A DNA stretch of 34,776 nt from JBOGFI01 sp050743365 (GTDB lineage: Bacteria > Actinomycetota > Acidimicrobiia > IMCC26256 > JACDBD01). Made by a program: the position numbers and the translations under genes. Below the pieces are notes generated by a model. It searched no databases and had not been told where the DNA came from. It saw only the letters and a program-made list of their open reading frames with translations. Of this stretch, positions 6,378-14,209 are shown piece by piece; position 1 is the first letter of the stretch; the number at the start of each line of letters is the position of its first letter. The stretch is from the NCBI GenBank assembly GCA_050743365.1, contig JBOGFI010000234.1, positions 1 through 34,776 of the forward strand, given 5' to 3'.

Positions 6378-8399
6378 ATGGCCGTCCCGCCCGAGATCGA
6401 GGCGCGCGTGCGGGAGCTGCGCGACAGCGTCATCTACCACCGCGAGCGCTACCACCAGGACGACGATCCCGAGATCTCCGACGCCGAGTACGACGAGCTC
6501 TACCGGGAGCTCGAGCGGCTGGAGTCCGAGTTCCCCGAGCTGATCACGCCAGACTCGCCCACCCGACAGGTGGGGGCTCCGCCGTCGGCGACGTTCGCTC
6601 CGGTCGACCACGTGCAGCCGATGCTGTCGCTCGACAACGCCTTTACCCTCGAGGACCTGCTCGCGTGGGGCAAGCGGCTCGAGCGCATCGTGCCCGATCC
6701 CGTCGCGTTCGTGTGCGAGCCGAAGATGGACGGGCTCGCCGTCTCGTTGCTCTACGAGCAGGGCAGGCTCGTGCGTGCTGCGACCAGGGGCAACGGGTAC
6801 ACGGGCGAGGACGTCACCGCCAACGTGCGCACGATCAGGGCGGTGCCGAAGCATCTGCACGACGACGGTGAAGTGCCCGGGAGGCTCGAGGTGCGGGGCG
6901 AGGTGTTCATGCCCCTGGCGTCGTTCGAGGACCTCAACCAGCGACAGGGCGACCTCGGCGAGCGCTTGTTCGCCAACCCGCGCAACGCTGCCGCCGGGAG
7001 CCTGCGCCAGAAGGACCCCCGCATCACCGCGTCGCGCGACCTCGACATCTTCTGCTACCAGCCCGGCGTGAAGGAGGGAGGTCCCCGCCTGCGCACGCAC
7101 ACCGAGACCCTCGACTGGCTGCGCGAGCTCGGCTTCCCGGTCAATCCACGCATCGAGCGCTTCGAGTCGCTCGACGACGTGTACCGGTTCAGCGAATCCA
7201 TGCTCGAGCACCGCCACGACCTCGGCTACGAGGTCGACGGCGTGGTCGTGAAGGTGGACGACCTCGGCCAGCGCGACGAGCTCGGCGCCACGAGCAAGGC
7301 GCCGCGCTGGGCGATCGCCTACAAGTTCCCTCCGGAGGAGAAGACCACGCGCCTGGTCCACATCATGGTGAGCATCGGGCGCACCGGCCGGGCCACCCCC
7401 TTCGCGCAACTGGAGCCGGTGTTCGTGGGCGGCTCGACCGTCAAGCAGGCGTCGCTGCACAACGAGGACGAGGTCGCGCGGCGCGACGTGCGAGAGGGCG
7501 ACACCGTCATCGTGCGCAAGGCCGGCGACGTCATCCCCGAGGTCGTGGGGCCGATCGTCGCCAAGCGGCCCAAGAGGGCCAAGCGCTGGAAGTTCCCGAA
7601 GGACTGCCCGGTGTGCGGCGAGCCGTTGGTGCGAGTGGAGGGCGAGGCCGCCACCAACTGCGTCAACGTCGACTGCCCCAACCAGCGCTGGGGCCGGATC
7701 GTGCACTTCGCCGCGGCCATGGACATCGACGGCCTCGGCGAGGAGCGCGTCCGGCAGTTCATCGAGGCCGGTCTCCTCGCCGACGCGGCTGACGTGTATT
7801 CGCTCACCGTCGGGAAGCTCGTGCCGTTGGAACGGATCGGGGAGCGTTCGGCCCAGCTGCTCGTGGACAACATCGAGGGGTCCGAGTCCCGTCCTCTCGC
7901 CCGTCTCCTGGTCGCGCTGGGTATCCCGAACGTCGGTCCCGCCGCCGCCCAGGACCTCGCGCGCGAGCTCGGTCATCTCGATCGCATCGCCGCGGCTTCG
8001 GCCGACGAGCTCGTGGCGGTGGACGGCGTCGGGCCCGTACTGGCCCAGAGCATCCAGGAGTTCTTCCGTCGTGACCGCAACCGCGAGGTCATCGAGAAGC
8101 TCCGTCGGGCGGCGGTGAACTTCGAGGGACCGGCCCGTGCCGCAGTGGAAGGCGCCGCCGCCACGCTCGCGGGCCTGACGTTCGTGCTCACCGGCGGCCT
8201 CGACCGCTTCACCCGTGACGAAGCCCAGGCCGAGATCGAGGCCCGGGGCGCCAAGGTCACGAGCAGCGTGTCGAAGAAGACGAGCTACGTCGTGGCGGGG
8301 GAGAATCCGGGTACGAAGCTCGCCAAGGCCGAGCAGCTGGGCGTCACCGTCCTCGACGAGGAGGCGTTCGTGAAGCTGCTGGAGACAGGGGAGGTCTGA
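6378..8399 (+). CDS. ligA: NAD+-dependent DNA ligase LigA
   Basis: Seals nicks in duplex DNA using NAD+, essential for Okazaki fragment joining and repair. 673 aa, full length. Visible in order: the N-terminal NAD-binding Ia domain with YHxxD-type residues around 20-40 (YHRERYHQDD), adenylated Lys116 in EPKMDGLA, RGNGYTGEDVTANVRTI, the OB fold, a four-cysteine zinc finger at Cys410, Cys413, Cys428 and Cys433, helix-hairpin-helix repeats (GIPNVGPAAAQDLA, VDGVGPVLAQSI), and a C-terminal BRCT domain from about 594 (LTFVLTGGLDRFTRDEAQ). Start fixed by the -10 box 7 nt upstream. The dehydratase gene begins 2 nt after the stop, so these lipid genes are probably co-transcribed with ligA. Confidence 0.97.
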   Translation: MAVPPEIEARVRELRDSVIYHRERYHQDDDPEISDAEYDELYRELERLESEFPELITPDSPTRQVGAPPSATFAPVDHVQPMLSLDNAFTLEDLLAWGKRLERIVPDPVAFVCEPKMDGLAVSLLYEQGRLVRAATRGNGYTGEDVTANVRTIRAVPKHLHDDGEVPGRLEVRGEVFMPLASFEDLNQRQGDLGERLFANPRNAAAGSLRQKDPRITASRDLDIFCYQPGVKEGGPRLRTHTETLDWLRELGFPVNPRIERFESLDDVYRFSESMLEHRHDLGYEVDGVVVKVDDLGQRDELGATSKAPRWAIAYKFPPEEKTTRLVHIMVSIGRTGRATPFAQLEPVFVGGSTVKQASLHNEDEVARRDVREGDTVIVRKAGDVIPEVVGPIVAKRPKRAKRWKFPKDCPVCGEPLVRVEGEAATNCVNVDCPNQRWGRIVHFAAAMDIDGLGEERVRQFIEAGLLADAADVYSLTVGKLVPLERIGERSAQLLVDNIEGSESRPLARLLVALGIPNVGPAAAQDLARELGHLDRIAAASADELVAVDGVGPVLAQSIQEFFRRDRNREVIEKLRRAAVNFEGPARAAVEGAAATLAGLTFVLTGGLDRFTRDEAQAEIEARGAKVTSSVSKKTSYVVAGENPGTKLAKAEQLGVTVLDEEAFVKLLETGEV

Positions 8400-8401
8400 A
8401 C

Positions 8402-8863
8402 ATGGTCGACAAGTCGGTGATCGGTCTGGCCGACGAGCCGTTCGAGATGATGGTGGAGCGGGGCAAGGTGCGCGAGTTCGCATCGGCGACGAAGTCGTCG
8501 AACCCCGCCTATCTCGACGACCCGCAGCCCGTCTCGGAACCGACCTTCCTGGTCACAGCGGCGTTTTGGACTCCATCGGCAGTGCGGCCGGGTGGCTCGC
8601 TGTTCCGCAAGGTGAACCTCGACATGCGCCGGGTCCTCGACGGTGGCCGCGAGTTCGTGTTCCACGGCCCGCCCCCGAAGGCGGGCACCAGGCTGACCGC
8701 GCAGACGCGCGTCGAGGACATCTACGAGAAGGAAGGCAAGCGGGGCGGCACGATGACGTTCGTCGTGACCGTGCAGGAGTTCCGCGACGAGTCCGGCACC
8801 GTCGTGGCCGAGATGCGCTCCACCGCGATCGAGACCGGCCGGCCACCCAAGGAGGACAAATAG
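8402..8863 (+). CDS. FAS1-like dehydratase domain protein (MaoC N-terminal type hot-dog subunit)
   Basis: 153 aa. It resembles the non-catalytic or structural subunit of two-subunit (R)-3-hydroxyacyl dehydratases such as the mycobacterial HadA/HadC proteins (MaoC_dehydrat_N family). Visible: the early helix FEMMVERGKVREFASATKSSNPAYLDD, the family's usual N-terminal signature with the N-P-x-Y dipeptide region, then beta strands with FRKVNLDMRRVLDGGREF and FHGPPPKAGTRLT. The catalytic Asp-x-Asn-x-x-His set is absent here and present in the next gene, which argues for a heterodimer. ATG 8402 is preceded by GGGGAGG. Overall roles could be fatty-acid synthesis, beta-oxidation or sterol-chain metabolism; the sequence does not decide. 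Confidence 0.87.
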   Translation: MVDKSVIGLADEPFEMMVERGKVREFASATKSSNPAYLDDPQPVSEPTFLVTAAFWTPSAVRPGGSLFRKVNLDMRRVLDGGREFVFHGPPPKAGTRLTAQTRVEDIYEKEGKRGGTMTFVVTVQEFRDESGTVVAEMRSTAIETGRPPKEDK

Positions 8864-8865
8864 CG

Positions 8866-9291
8866 ATGGGCGTTGCCTGGGACGACCTCACCGAGGGCGC
8901 GACGACCGCCCCGCTCGTCGTCGGCCCACTCACCCGCACCGACTTCGTCCGCTACCAGGGCGCTTCGGGCGACTTCAACCCCATCCACCACGACGAGGAG
9001 TACGCCAAGGCCGCGGGCTTCCCCACCGTGTTCTCGGTCGGGATGCTCCAGGCGGGCATTCTCGCCGCCTTCGCCACCGACTGGCTCGGCCCCGACAACG
9101 TGCGCCGCTTCGGCTTCCAGTTCCGGGAGCAGGTGTGGCCGGGCGACACACTGACCTGCGAGGGCACGGTCACCGAGCGCTACCAGGACGACGGCGAGCG
9201 CCGGGTCGACCTCGACCTCGTCTGCACCCGCCAGGACGGCGGCACGGCCATCAAGGGCTGGGCGACGTTCGCGGTTCCTGCCAGCCCGTGA
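8866..9291 (+). CDS. MaoC-family dehydratase, catalytic hot-dog subunit
   Basis: 141 aa. Catalytic residues of the (R)-hydratase family are visible in GDFNPIHHD: Asp36, Asn38 and His41, followed by the AAGFPTVFSVGM segment of the hydratase-2 motif. It would hydrate or dehydrate enoyl/3-hydroxyacyl thioesters together with the preceding FAS1-like subunit, as in HadAB. Strong AAGGAGG ribosome site 10 nt before ATG 8866, overlapping the end of the previous gene, with 2 nt between stop and start. A composite repeat follows immediately. With the downstream SDR and alcohol dehydrogenase this makes a loose fatty-acyl metabolism neighbourhood. Confidence 0.9.
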   Translation: MGVAWDDLTEGATTAPLVVGPLTRTDFVRYQGASGDFNPIHHDEEYAKAAGFPTVFSVGMLQAGILAAFATDWLGPDNVRRFGFQFREQVWPGDTLTCEGTVTERYQDDGERRVDLDLVCTRQDGGTAIKGWATFAVPASP

Positions 9292-9303
9292 CTTGGCGCC
9301 AGG

Positions 9304-9376
9304 ATTGCGCGGGAGCGGCGAGCGCCCCGGAGGGCGGCGGCAGGTACCCTGCCGCCGAGCGAGTGCGACCAGGCTA
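9304..9376. repeat. Composite intergenic repeat, copy B
   Basis: Shares ATTGCGCGGGAGCGGCGAG with copy A and the right end CCGCCGAGCGAG..GCGACCAGG with copies A and C. Perfect hairpin at 9336-9356 with 9-bp arms (GGCGGCAGG / CCTGCCGCC) around TAC. The right end stops 3 nt before the ATG of the alcohol dehydrogenase, so its CCAGGCTAGGG end supplies the only purine-rich stretch ahead of that start. Confidence 0.75.
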
Positions 9377-9379
9377 GGG

Positions 9380-10378
9380 ATGAGGGCCCAGGTGCTCGAG
9401 CGGGCGGGGCCCATCGGGACGCGGCCGCTCGAGCTCGTGGACCGCGCGCCGCCGGTTCCGGGCCCCGGCGAGGTCCGGGTGCGCCTGTCGGCATGCGCCT
9501 GCTGCCGTACCGACCTCCACGTCGTCGAGGGAGACCTCGATCTCCCGCGCCTGCCCGTCGTGCCCGGCCACCAGGCCGTCGGCATCGTCGACGATCTCGG
9601 CGACGGTTGCGTGCGTCTCGCCGTCGGCGAGCGCGTCGGTGTCCCCTGGCTCCACCGCGCCGACGGGGTCTGCGAGTTCTGCCGTCGCGGCGAGGAGAAC
9701 CTGTGCGAGGCGGCCGACTTCACCGGCTGGACCGTGGACGGTGGTTACGCCGACGCGCTCACGGTGCCCGAACGCTTCGCGGTGCGGCTGCCCGGTGGGC
9801 TCTCCGACCTCGAGGCGGCGCCCCTTCTCTGCGCCGGCGTCATCGGCTACCGCGCGCTGCGCCGGGCAGGCGTCGAGCCGGGGGAACGGGTTGCGCTGCT
9901 CGGCTTCGGCGCGTCGGCGCACCTCGCGCTCCAGGTGCTGCGCCACTGGGGGTGCGAGACGGTCGTACTCACCCGCGGCGAGCAGCATCGCGCCCTCGCC
10001 CGGGAGCTCGGGGCGGCGTGGGTAGGGGGGACCGACGACGAGCCACCCGAGCCGTGCGACCGCGCCATCGTGTTCGCACCCGCGGGCGAGGTCGTGCCGG
10101 TGGCGCTGCGGGCGGTACGAGCGGGTGGCACCGTCGCGCTCGCCGGCATCCACATGACCACGATCCCGCCGCTCGACTACTCCCTCCTCTGGCGGGAGCG
10201 GTCGCTGCGCTCGGTCGCCAACATGACCCGACGCGACGCCGAGGAACTCATGACACTTGCCGTCGAGGCAGGGGTGCGCGCCTCGTTCGAGGTCTACCCG
10301 CTCGAGGCGGCCAACGATGCGCTGGCGGCCATCGCCTCCGACGCCGTGCGCGGCGCGGCCGTGCTCGAGATCGCCTGA
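9380..10378 (+). CDS. Zinc-dependent alcohol dehydrogenase (MDR superfamily)
   Basis: 332 aa. NAD(P)-dependent oxidation of an alcohol or reduction of an aldehyde. Visible: catalytic-domain start CACCRTDLHVVEGDL, PVVPGHQAVGIV with the catalytic-zinc His/Glu region, a structural lobe ADGVCEFCRRGEENLC, FTGWTVDGGYAD, and the Rossmann glycine motif LLGFGASAHLAL in place of the usual GxGGxG. In the structural-zinc lobe only three cysteines are present; the position of the first is Asp (ADG instead of TCG). The ATG at 9380 is chosen because the family begins at MRAQVLE; an upstream in-frame start would translate the repeat. The gene ends 1 nt before the stop of the convergent small membrane protein. 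Substrate unknown. Confidence 0.88.
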   Translation: MRAQVLERAGPIGTRPLELVDRAPPVPGPGEVRVRLSACACCRTDLHVVEGDLDLPRLPVVPGHQAVGIVDDLGDGCVRLAVGERVGVPWLHRADGVCEFCRRGEENLCEAADFTGWTVDGGYADALTVPERFAVRLPGGLSDLEAAPLLCAGVIGYRALRRAGVEPGERVALLGFGASAHLALQVLRHWGCETVVLTRGEQHRALARELGAAWVGGTDDEPPEPCDRAIVFAPAGEVVPVALRAVRAGGTVALAGIHMTTIPPLDYSLLWRERSLRSVANMTRRDAEELMTLAVEAGVRASFEVYPLEAANDALAAIASDAVRGAAVLEIA

Positions 10379-10379
10379 G

Positions 10380-10820
10380 TCACGCCGTGGCGCGGAAGCG
10401 CCAGCCGTAGGAGTCGGGGTCGGGAGGCTCGTCCTCGGTCTGCTTCCAGTACAGGACCTGGACGGTGTGCTCACCGGCCTCGAAGCTCGAGAACGCCTGG
10501 TCGGGCCGGGGCCGGAAGCTGACGATCCCCTGCGGATTGGGGACGGAGGGCTCGAGCTGGTCCTCGGGGATGCGCTGGCCGTCGATCACGAGGACGCCGG
10601 TGAGGTCGTCGCGCAGGTCGGCGGTCACGGCGATGCGCCGGTCGGCTTGGGAGCCCGGGGTCGGATCCACCCGCTCGATCGCGTTGGGCAGCTCGTCGGT
10701 GCTCGGCTCCGAGCTGTCCTGCTCCCGTGACAGGAAGTAGCCCAGGTTGAGCACGGCCAGCAGGCCGACCACCACGATGGCGACGCGCCCCGGGTGCCGG
10801 AGGAAGGGTCGGCGGGCCAC
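10380..10820 (-). CDS. Membrane-anchored protein of 146 aa, unknown function
   Basis: Starts at GTG 10820 with an N-terminal basic stretch (RRPFLRHPGR) and a single membrane helix at about 13-30 (VAIVVVGLLAVLNLGYFL), probably an uncleaved signal-anchor. The remaining ~110 residues are polar and external, ending in QVLYWKQTEDEPPDPDSYGW, with mixed beta character. No cysteines or recognised catalytic motif. A TACATT box lies 6 nt upstream of the start, giving a leaderless transcript divergent from the PASTA kinase, whose box lies 55 bp away in the same 80-bp spacer. A link to the kinase (substrate or envelope partner) is possible from shared promoters but not shown. Confidence 0.8.
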   Translation of the reverse strand: MARRPFLRHPGRVAIVVVGLLAVLNLGYFLSREQDSSEPSTDELPNAIERVDPTPGSQADRRIAVTADLRDDLTGVLVIDGQRIPEDQLEPSVPNPQGIVSFRPRPDQAFSSFEAGEHTVQVLYWKQTEDEPPDPDSYGWRFRATA

Positions 10821-10826
10821 GCTCCG

Positions 10827-10832
10827 AATGTA
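10827..10832 (-). promoter_or_regulatory. -10 box (TACATT), leaderless
   Basis: Reads TACATT on the minus strand with 6 nt to the GTG at 10820. It is part of a divergent promoter pair with the kinase box at 10888-10893. Confidence 0.55.
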
Positions 10833-10887
10833 ACGCCGGGGCTGTCGTCGCCCCCGGTCGTGCCGCGGCGTCGCGAGACGCGGCCGA

Positions 10888-10893
10888 TAGCGT
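10888..10893 (+). promoter_or_regulatory. -10 box (TAGCGT) of the PASTA kinase gene
   Basis: TAGCGT with 7 nt to ATG 10901. It decides the start: an in-frame GTG at 10892 overlaps this hexamer and would not be in the transcript. Confidence 0.5.
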
Positions 10894-10900
10894 GGATGCG

Positions 10901-12799
10901 ATGGCGATCAGCGACGTCGCCGACCTCGCCGGCCGGGTCCTCGCCGGCCGCTACCGCCTGCTCGGGTCGATCGGCGCGGGCGGGGGCGGTCGCGTCTACG
11001 TGGCCGACGACGTGCGCCTTCGCCGCCGGGTCGCGGTCAAGGTGCTGCATCCCGCGCTGACCGACGACGCCGGCTTCCTCCGGCGGTTCCGGGCCGAGGC
11101 CCAGCTCGTGGCCTCGCTGCACCATCCACACGTCATGGCCGTCTACGACTGGGGCGAGGACGGAGTGCCCTTCATGGTGCTCGAGCTCCTCGAGGGCGGA
11201 AGCCTCCGATCGATGCTCGACCGCGGCGCGAAGCTCACGCCGTCGCAGGCGGCCCACGTCGGGCGCCAGGTGACCTCGGCGCTCGACTACGCGCACGCGC
11301 GCGGGCTCGTACACCGGGACATCAAGCCCGCCAACCTGCTGTTCGACGAGCACGGCATTGTCCGCGTCGCCGACTTCGGGCTCGCCCGGGCGCTGGCCGA
11401 GGCGAGCTGGACCGAGCCCGCCGGCGCGGTCGTGGGCACCGCCCGGTACGCCGCCCCCGAGCAGGTGACGGGGGCGCCGCTCGACGGCCGCGCCGACCTC
11501 TACGCGCTCGCGCTCGTGCTCGTCGAGGCGGTGGCCGGACGGGTGCCGTTCGCGGCCGACACGCCGCTCGGCACCCTCGCCGCCCGTACCCGGCAGGGCA
11601 TCGTGGCGCCCGACGAGCTCGGGGCCCTGGGGCGCGTCGCCGAGCGCGCCGGGCGCCCGGATTCGACCGAGCGCTACCCCGACGCCCGCTCCATGGGGGA
11701 CGCGATCGCCGACGCGGCGCGCCGGCTGCCGCCGCCCGGCCCGCTCGCCCTGGCCGGGCTGCCTCCCGCGGTCGCGGACCCGAACCCCACCCGGCTCCCG
11801 CGCACGGGCTCCCTGTTCGACCAGGACGCCGAGGCCGTCGTCGTCGAGGACGCGCCGCCGGGCCGGAACGGCGACGTTGCGGTGGTGCCGGCGCCGGCAG
11901 TCGCCGAGCGCGATCGCGGGCGGGGCGCCGACCGCCGGCTGGTCCCGCTCGTCGTCGGGATGCTGGCGGTGGTCGCCCTCGGAGCCGCGGCCGCGCTCCT
12001 GCTGGCGCGGCCCGGGAGCGCAACCGTGACGGTCCCCGCGCTGGTCGGCCTCTCGCAGGAGGAGGCGGTGGGGCGCGCCGGCGAGGCGGGCGTGGTCACG
12101 AAAGTCGAGGAACGCGCGTCCGACGATCCCACCGGGATCGTGATCGGCCAGTCGCCCGACGCCGGCAGCTGGCTGCGCGACGGGGGCACCGTGCACTTGA
12201 TCGTGTCGCGCGGGCCACGGCCGATTCCCGTGCCCGACGTAGCCGGCAGGCCCGAGGGCGAGGCGCAACTGCGGCTCGCCGACGCGGGCTTCGCGGTCGT
12301 GGTCGAACGGCGGTTCGACGAGAACGTCCCCTCGGGCGCCGTGGTCGGCACCGAGCCTGCCGCCGCCAGCAAGGTGGCGCCCGACTCGGAGGTCAAGCTG
12401 CTCGTGAGCAACGGGCCCGCGCCCGTCGTGGTCCCCGACGTCGCCGGGAAGAGCTGCGACGACGCCACACTGACGCTGGCGGGCGTTCGCCTCGGCGCGT
12501 CGTGTCGGGAGGAGTTCAGCGACACCGTCGAGCAGGGCAAGGTCGTCGGCACCGATCCGCCCGCGGCACAGCAGGCGCCGCGCGACTCCACCGTCGCGGT
12601 GATCGTGAGCAAGGGGCCGGAGCTGGTGGCGGTGCCCGACCTCAGAGGCGCAACCGTGGAGCAGGCCAGCGCGCAGCTCGAGGCACTGGGGCTCACGGCC
12701 GACGTGGAGAACTTCGGCCTGGGCCGACGGGTACGGGCGCAGGATCCCTCGGCCGGCGCGACCGTGCCCAAGCGATCGAAAGTCACCCTCTTCCTGTAA
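10901..12799 (+). CDS. Transmembrane Ser/Thr protein kinase with four PASTA domains (PknB type)
   Basis: 632 aa. The cytoplasmic kinase has a glycine loop GAGGGGRVY, ATP lysine Lys47 in VAVKVL, catalytic loop HRDIKPANLL with Asp140, DFG Asp158-Gly160, and GTARYAAPEQV of the activation/P+1 region. A juxtamembrane linker rich in Pro/Asp precedes one membrane helix at about 347-369. Four external PASTA repeats follow, each starting with a V-P-x-L/V-x-G motif: PALVGLSQEEA, PDVAGRPEGEA, PDVAGKSCDDA and PDLRGATVEQA. PASTA domains bind peptidoglycan fragments, so the protein probably senses cell-wall state. No phosphatase or FHA gene lies next to it, unlike the classic pknAB locus. PASTA3 contains two cysteines that could form a disulfide. 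The C-terminal half copy of the repeat begins right after the stop. Confidence 0.93.
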   Translation: MAISDVADLAGRVLAGRYRLLGSIGAGGGGRVYVADDVRLRRRVAVKVLHPALTDDAGFLRRFRAEAQLVASLHHPHVMAVYDWGEDGVPFMVLELLEGGSLRSMLDRGAKLTPSQAAHVGRQVTSALDYAHARGLVHRDIKPANLLFDEHGIVRVADFGLARALAEASWTEPAGAVVGTARYAAPEQVTGAPLDGRADLYALALVLVEAVAGRVPFAADTPLGTLAARTRQGIVAPDELGALGRVAERAGRPDSTERYPDARSMGDAIADAARRLPPPGPLALAGLPPAVADPNPTRLPRTGSLFDQDAEAVVVEDAPPGRNGDVAVVPAPAVAERDRGRGADRRLVPLVVGMLAVVALGAAAALLLARPGSATVTVPALVGLSQEEAVGRAGEAGVVTKVEERASDDPTGIVIGQSPDAGSWLRDGGTVHLIVSRGPRPIPVPDVAGRPEGEAQLRLADAGFAVVVERRFDENVPSGAVVGTEPAAASKVAPDSEVKLLVSNGPAPVVVPDVAGKSCDDATLTLAGVRLGASCREEFSDTVEQGKVVGTDPPAAQQAPRDSTVAVIVSKGPELVAVPDLRGATVEQASAQLEALGLTADVENFGLGRRVRAQDPSAGATVPKRSKVTLFL

Positions 12800-12830
12800 G
12801 GTCGGCCGCCGGGCGAGCGCGACCAAGGAA
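12800..12830. repeat. Composite intergenic repeat, copy D (right half only)
   Basis: GGTCGGCCGCCGGGCGAGCG then CGACCAAGGAAGG matches the right halves of copies A-C (GCCGCCGAGCGAGCGCGACCAGG). The left arm and hairpin are missing. It starts directly after the kinase TAA and runs into the AGGGGG ribosome site of the SDR gene. Confidence 0.55.
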
Positions 12831-12845
12831 GGTAGGGGGATCCGG

Positions 12846-13724
12846 ATGGGTGCACTCGACGGGCGGGTCGCCATCATCACCGGCGCGGGACGGGGGCTCG
12901 GCCGCGAGCACGCGCTGCTGTTCGCCGCCGAGGGCGCCAAGCTGGTCGTCAACGACCTCGGCGGCGACATCGACGGCACCGGCGATGACCGCGCGCCCGC
13001 CCAGCAGGTGGTCGACGAGATCAAGGAGATGGGCGGCGAGGGCGTTGCGAACGTCGACAACGTCGCCGACTGGGAGGGCGCGCAGCGCCTGATCAACACA
13101 GCGGTCGAGGCCTTCGGCGAGCTGCACGTGCTCGTGAACAACGCCGGGATCCTGCGCGACCGGGTGCTCGTCAACATGACCGAGCAGGAGTGGGACGCGG
13201 TCATCAACGTCCACCTCAGAGGCCATTTCTGCCCCACGCGCTTTGCGGCCGGCTACTGGCGGGAGCAGAGCAAGGCGGGGAACGAGGTCAAGGCGTCGAT
13301 CGTCAACACGTCGTCGACCTCGGGCCTCCTCGGCAACCCGGGCCAGGCCAACTACGGCGCGGCCAAGGCGGGCATCGCCGCCTTCTCCGGCATCATCGCT
13401 CAGGAGCTGAGCCGCTACGGAGTGCGCTCCAACACGATTGCGCCGGCGGCGCGCACACGCCTCACCGAGCAGACGCCCGGCTTCGAGGACATGATCAAGA
13501 AGCCCGACGACCCGGGGGCCTTCGACTCGTGGGACCCTGCCAACGTGTCGCCGCTCGTCGCCTACCTCGCCACCGAGGGCTGCCCGTTCACCGGCACGAC
13601 GTTCTTCGTCCAGGGCAGCGTGGTGCGGCTGTTCCAGCCCTGGACGATGACGGAGACCCTCGACAAGGGCGACCGCTGGACCGTGGCCGAGCTCGAGAAG
13701 GAGATGCCCCGGCTCCAGCAGTAG
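12846..13724 (+). CDS. Short-chain dehydrogenase of the 3-hydroxyacyl-CoA dehydrogenase (HSD17B4-like) group
   Basis: 292 aa. NAD(P)-dependent oxidation of a 3-hydroxyacyl-CoA or related alcohol. Visible: cofactor motif TGAGRGLG (12-19), NDLGGD after strand 2 (with the insertion GTGDDRAPAQQVVDEI typical of multifunctional-enzyme type 2 SDRs), NNAG (98-101), catalytic Ser at 156/157 in NTSSTSG, Tyr170 and Lys174 in YGAAK. The acidic residue after strand 2 suggests NAD rather than NADP. Start ATG 12846 has AGGGGG 6 nt upstream. The MaoC-type dehydratase 3.5 kb upstream would catalyse the adjacent hydration step in the same pathway, but the genes are separated by unrelated ones. Confidence 0.9.
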   Translation: MGALDGRVAIITGAGRGLGREHALLFAAEGAKLVVNDLGGDIDGTGDDRAPAQQVVDEIKEMGGEGVANVDNVADWEGAQRLINTAVEAFGELHVLVNNAGILRDRVLVNMTEQEWDAVINVHLRGHFCPTRFAAGYWREQSKAGNEVKASIVNTSSTSGLLGNPGQANYGAAKAGIAAFSGIIAQELSRYGVRSNTIAPAARTRLTEQTPGFEDMIKKPDDPGAFDSWDPANVSPLVAYLATEGCPFTGTTFFVQGSVVRLFQPWTMTETLDKGDRWTVAELEKEMPRLQQ

Positions 13725-13750
13725 GGCGTTTTGCCGGGTCGGTCCCCGGT

Positions 13751-13756
13751 TACCCT
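13751..13756 (+). promoter_or_regulatory. -10 box (TACCCT), leaderless
   Basis: TACCCT with 6 nt to GTG 13763. It supports that GTG as the start. Confidence 0.5.
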
Positions 13757-13762
13757 CTCCTC

Positions 13763-14158
13763 GTGCTGCGCGACGGCCCGGTGCCGTTGGTACTCCACGG
13801 GATCATCGAGTATCTCGCGGCCGTCCTGTTCATCGCGGCGCCGTTCCTCTTCGGGTTCGACTCGGGCCGGGCCACCGCGGTGGCCGTGGTCGTCGGCGTC
13901 GCGATCCTCGTCGTCGCCGCGTGCACCGCTGGCCCCACCGGCCTCGTGCGCCAGCTCTCGATCACGGCCCACGTGGTGCTCGACTACGTGCTCGCGGCCT
14001 TTCTCATCGCGACACCGTTCGTGTTCTCCTTCTCCGACGAGGGCGCCCCCACCGCCTTCTTCCTCGTGCTCGGCGTGGCCCACCTGCTCATCACGATCGG
14101 TACACGGTTTCTCCCCACGCAGCACGGCGGTCGGATGCAGGCCGGCGAGCCCTCCTGA
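13763..14158 (+). CDS. Four-helix membrane protein, SPW-repeat-like
   Basis: 131 aa, nearly all membrane. Two similar halves each hold a pair of helices: EYLAAVLFIAAPFLFGF and DYVLAAFLIATPFVFSF begin the halves, each with the small-residue, Pro-Phe, Phe pattern of SPW-type repeats (family where the motif is S-P-W). Histidines precede each half (LHGIIEY, AHVVLDY). This internal duplication is visible directly; the family assignment is inference. GTG start supported by the TACCCT box 6 nt upstream. Function of this family is not known to me. Confidence 0.75.
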   Translation: MLRDGPVPLVLHGIIEYLAAVLFIAAPFLFGFDSGRATAVAVVVGVAILVVAACTAGPTGLVRQLSITAHVVLDYVLAAFLIATPFVFSFSDEGAPTAFFLVLGVAHLLITIGTRFLPTQHGGRMQAGEPS

Positions 14159-14196
14159 CACGTCGACCGGTCCTTCCCGTCGCGATTCCCGGCCGT

Positions 14197-14202
14197 TAGA
14201 TT
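14197..14202 (+). promoter_or_regulatory. -10 box (TAGATT), leaderless
   Basis: TAGATT with 7 nt to ATG 14210. Confidence 0.55.
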
Positions 14203-14209
14203 CACCGCC

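Noticed and set aside
6048..8483. Open frame of about 810 codons on the minus strand across ligA
   Set aside because: Antisense to ligA, which has all ligase motifs. The predicted product is low-complexity Val/Gly/His/Asp-rich, with the TTAPP repeat read backwards as a GGAVV run.
9293..9379. 29-codon N-terminal extension of the alcohol dehydrogenase
   Set aside because: These codons are repeat copy B; the family begins at the ATG at 9380.
10625..13237. Open frame of 870 codons on the minus strand across the PASTA kinase and SDR
   Set aside because: Antisense to two genes with complete catalytic motifs, and it passes through an intergenic repeat. No protein-like pattern.
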